64,000 nt of DNA, taken from assembly GCF_040869045.1 (NCBI RefSeq), contig NC_090319.1, positions 175,558,645 to 175,622,644 on the forward strand, given 5' to 3'. Shown here piece after piece: positions 63,660-64,000 of the stretch; the first letter of the stretch is position 1, and every line of letters begins with the position of its first letter. The notes below the pieces were generated by a model. That model had not been told where the DNA came from. It made no database searches and saw only the letters and a program-made list of their open reading frames with translations. The translations under genes and the position numbers were made by a program. The DNA is from Eurosta solidaginis (taxonomy: Eukaryota > Arthropoda > Insecta > Diptera > Tephritidae).

Positions 63660-64000
63660 TGTTTAGGCCACAAGCCTAAATATGGCGGTGCACCCTCGTA
63701 TCGCTTTACTTTTCCCTTCATTGATTCATATCGGTTTATACCGATAACCGTTTACCCCGCCGGATAATAGTTAAGCCTAGGATTCGGCGGTGTCCGCGAA
63801 CTAAAGTCTTTTTACCTCTTTCACTTCTTTTGCGAACGTTTAAGAAACCGCCAGCAGCCAAGGTAAGTCCTTTCTAATCAAAATTATAAAATTCATTTTA
63901 TACACTTCCGCAATCTGAAATCTTGAATTGTTACTAATTGGATTATCTCTAAATTTGCATTTACTTTCACTTCAATAAACATTATTGTGTACCTTTTTAT
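63660..64000 (+). repeat. BEL/Pao LTR (right-hand copy, cut by the window end)
   Basis: Starts TGTTTAGGCCACAAGCC at 63660, directly after the purine-rich tract GCAAGGGGGCCGGCA. Matches 50171-50519 with about six substitutions, a 1-bp indel and a 9-bp indel (roughly 2 percent plus gaps). About 100 bp of LTR should lie beyond the window. Confidence 0.85.

Overview
This is a eukaryotic, almost certainly insect (dipteran) genomic window of AT-rich, transposon-dense DNA. I see no bacterial or phage architecture. The case for a higher fly, probably a true fruit fly (Tephritidae), rests on copia, gypsy and BEL/Pao elements, LOA- and jockey/CR1-like and RTE non-LTR elements, many hAT copies, a dispersed tRNA-derived SINE, a DINE-1-like Helentron derivative with a 130-bp satellite, and short GT-AG introns (62 bp for one). 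The family-level placement comes from memory of these repeats, not from a search. Only one long intact protein is present: the 1330-residue copia polyprotein at 22991-26983 on the minus strand.

Layout. 1-7330: a decayed jockey/CR1-like element on the minus strand is interrupted by a SINE (TSD 6807-6819/7049-7061) and by a hAT element (153-5583, TSD ATGCTAAT). The hAT itself contains a degenerate CsRn1-type gypsy element (988-5514) with a tRNA-Trp primer-binding site. 7331-8957: no gene I can support. 8966-18815: three copies of a second hAT family (B 8966-10235, A 10247-12225, C 15125-17704, the last carrying a SINE), mixed with several TIR/MITE elements. 18826-21340: a MITE, a 5'-truncated RTE copy with an 11-bp TSD, and an LOA fragment. 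22322-28700: a six-exon gene-like unit on the plus strand, starting with a SAM-like segment and ending in nonsense and frameshift damage. Its first intron holds a very young copia element (22711-27361) with two identical LTRs and TSD GTTTC.

29745-35545: a roughly 0.9-kb sequence is present twice in tandem. The first copy is split by a 3.9-kb DINE-1/HINE-like element (29969-33884) with about 19 units of a 130-bp satellite, so the second copy serves as a natural empty site. 35546-38900: remnants of two ORFs of a CACTA/EnSpm-like animal DNA transposon plus a 47-bp tandem repeat. 38915-41467: a SINE, a foldback repeat and a MITE with a 9-bp TSD. 41480-46909: a full-length but mutated LOA-like non-LTR element on the minus strand, with a 12-bp TSD and a 3' tail that reads TTAGG-like on the plus strand. 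47447-50115: a SINE fragment, a ZBED/SCAND3-like hAT pseudogene and two MITEs.

50171-64000: two LTRs of one BEL/Pao family enclose 13.5 kb, about twice the usual spacing. Inside are a broken BEL gag-pol (52374-57510), a minus-strand block with remnants resembling eIF3k, Pth2 and an unidentified gene (58160-61370, including a recent 536-bp tandem duplication and a retained 62-bp intron), and a second, divergent BEL-like gag zinc-finger/protease ORF without RT or integrase (62202-63374). This composite is the most unusual part of the window. The window is best read as layered insertions, datable by nesting, rather than as a set of co-operating genes.
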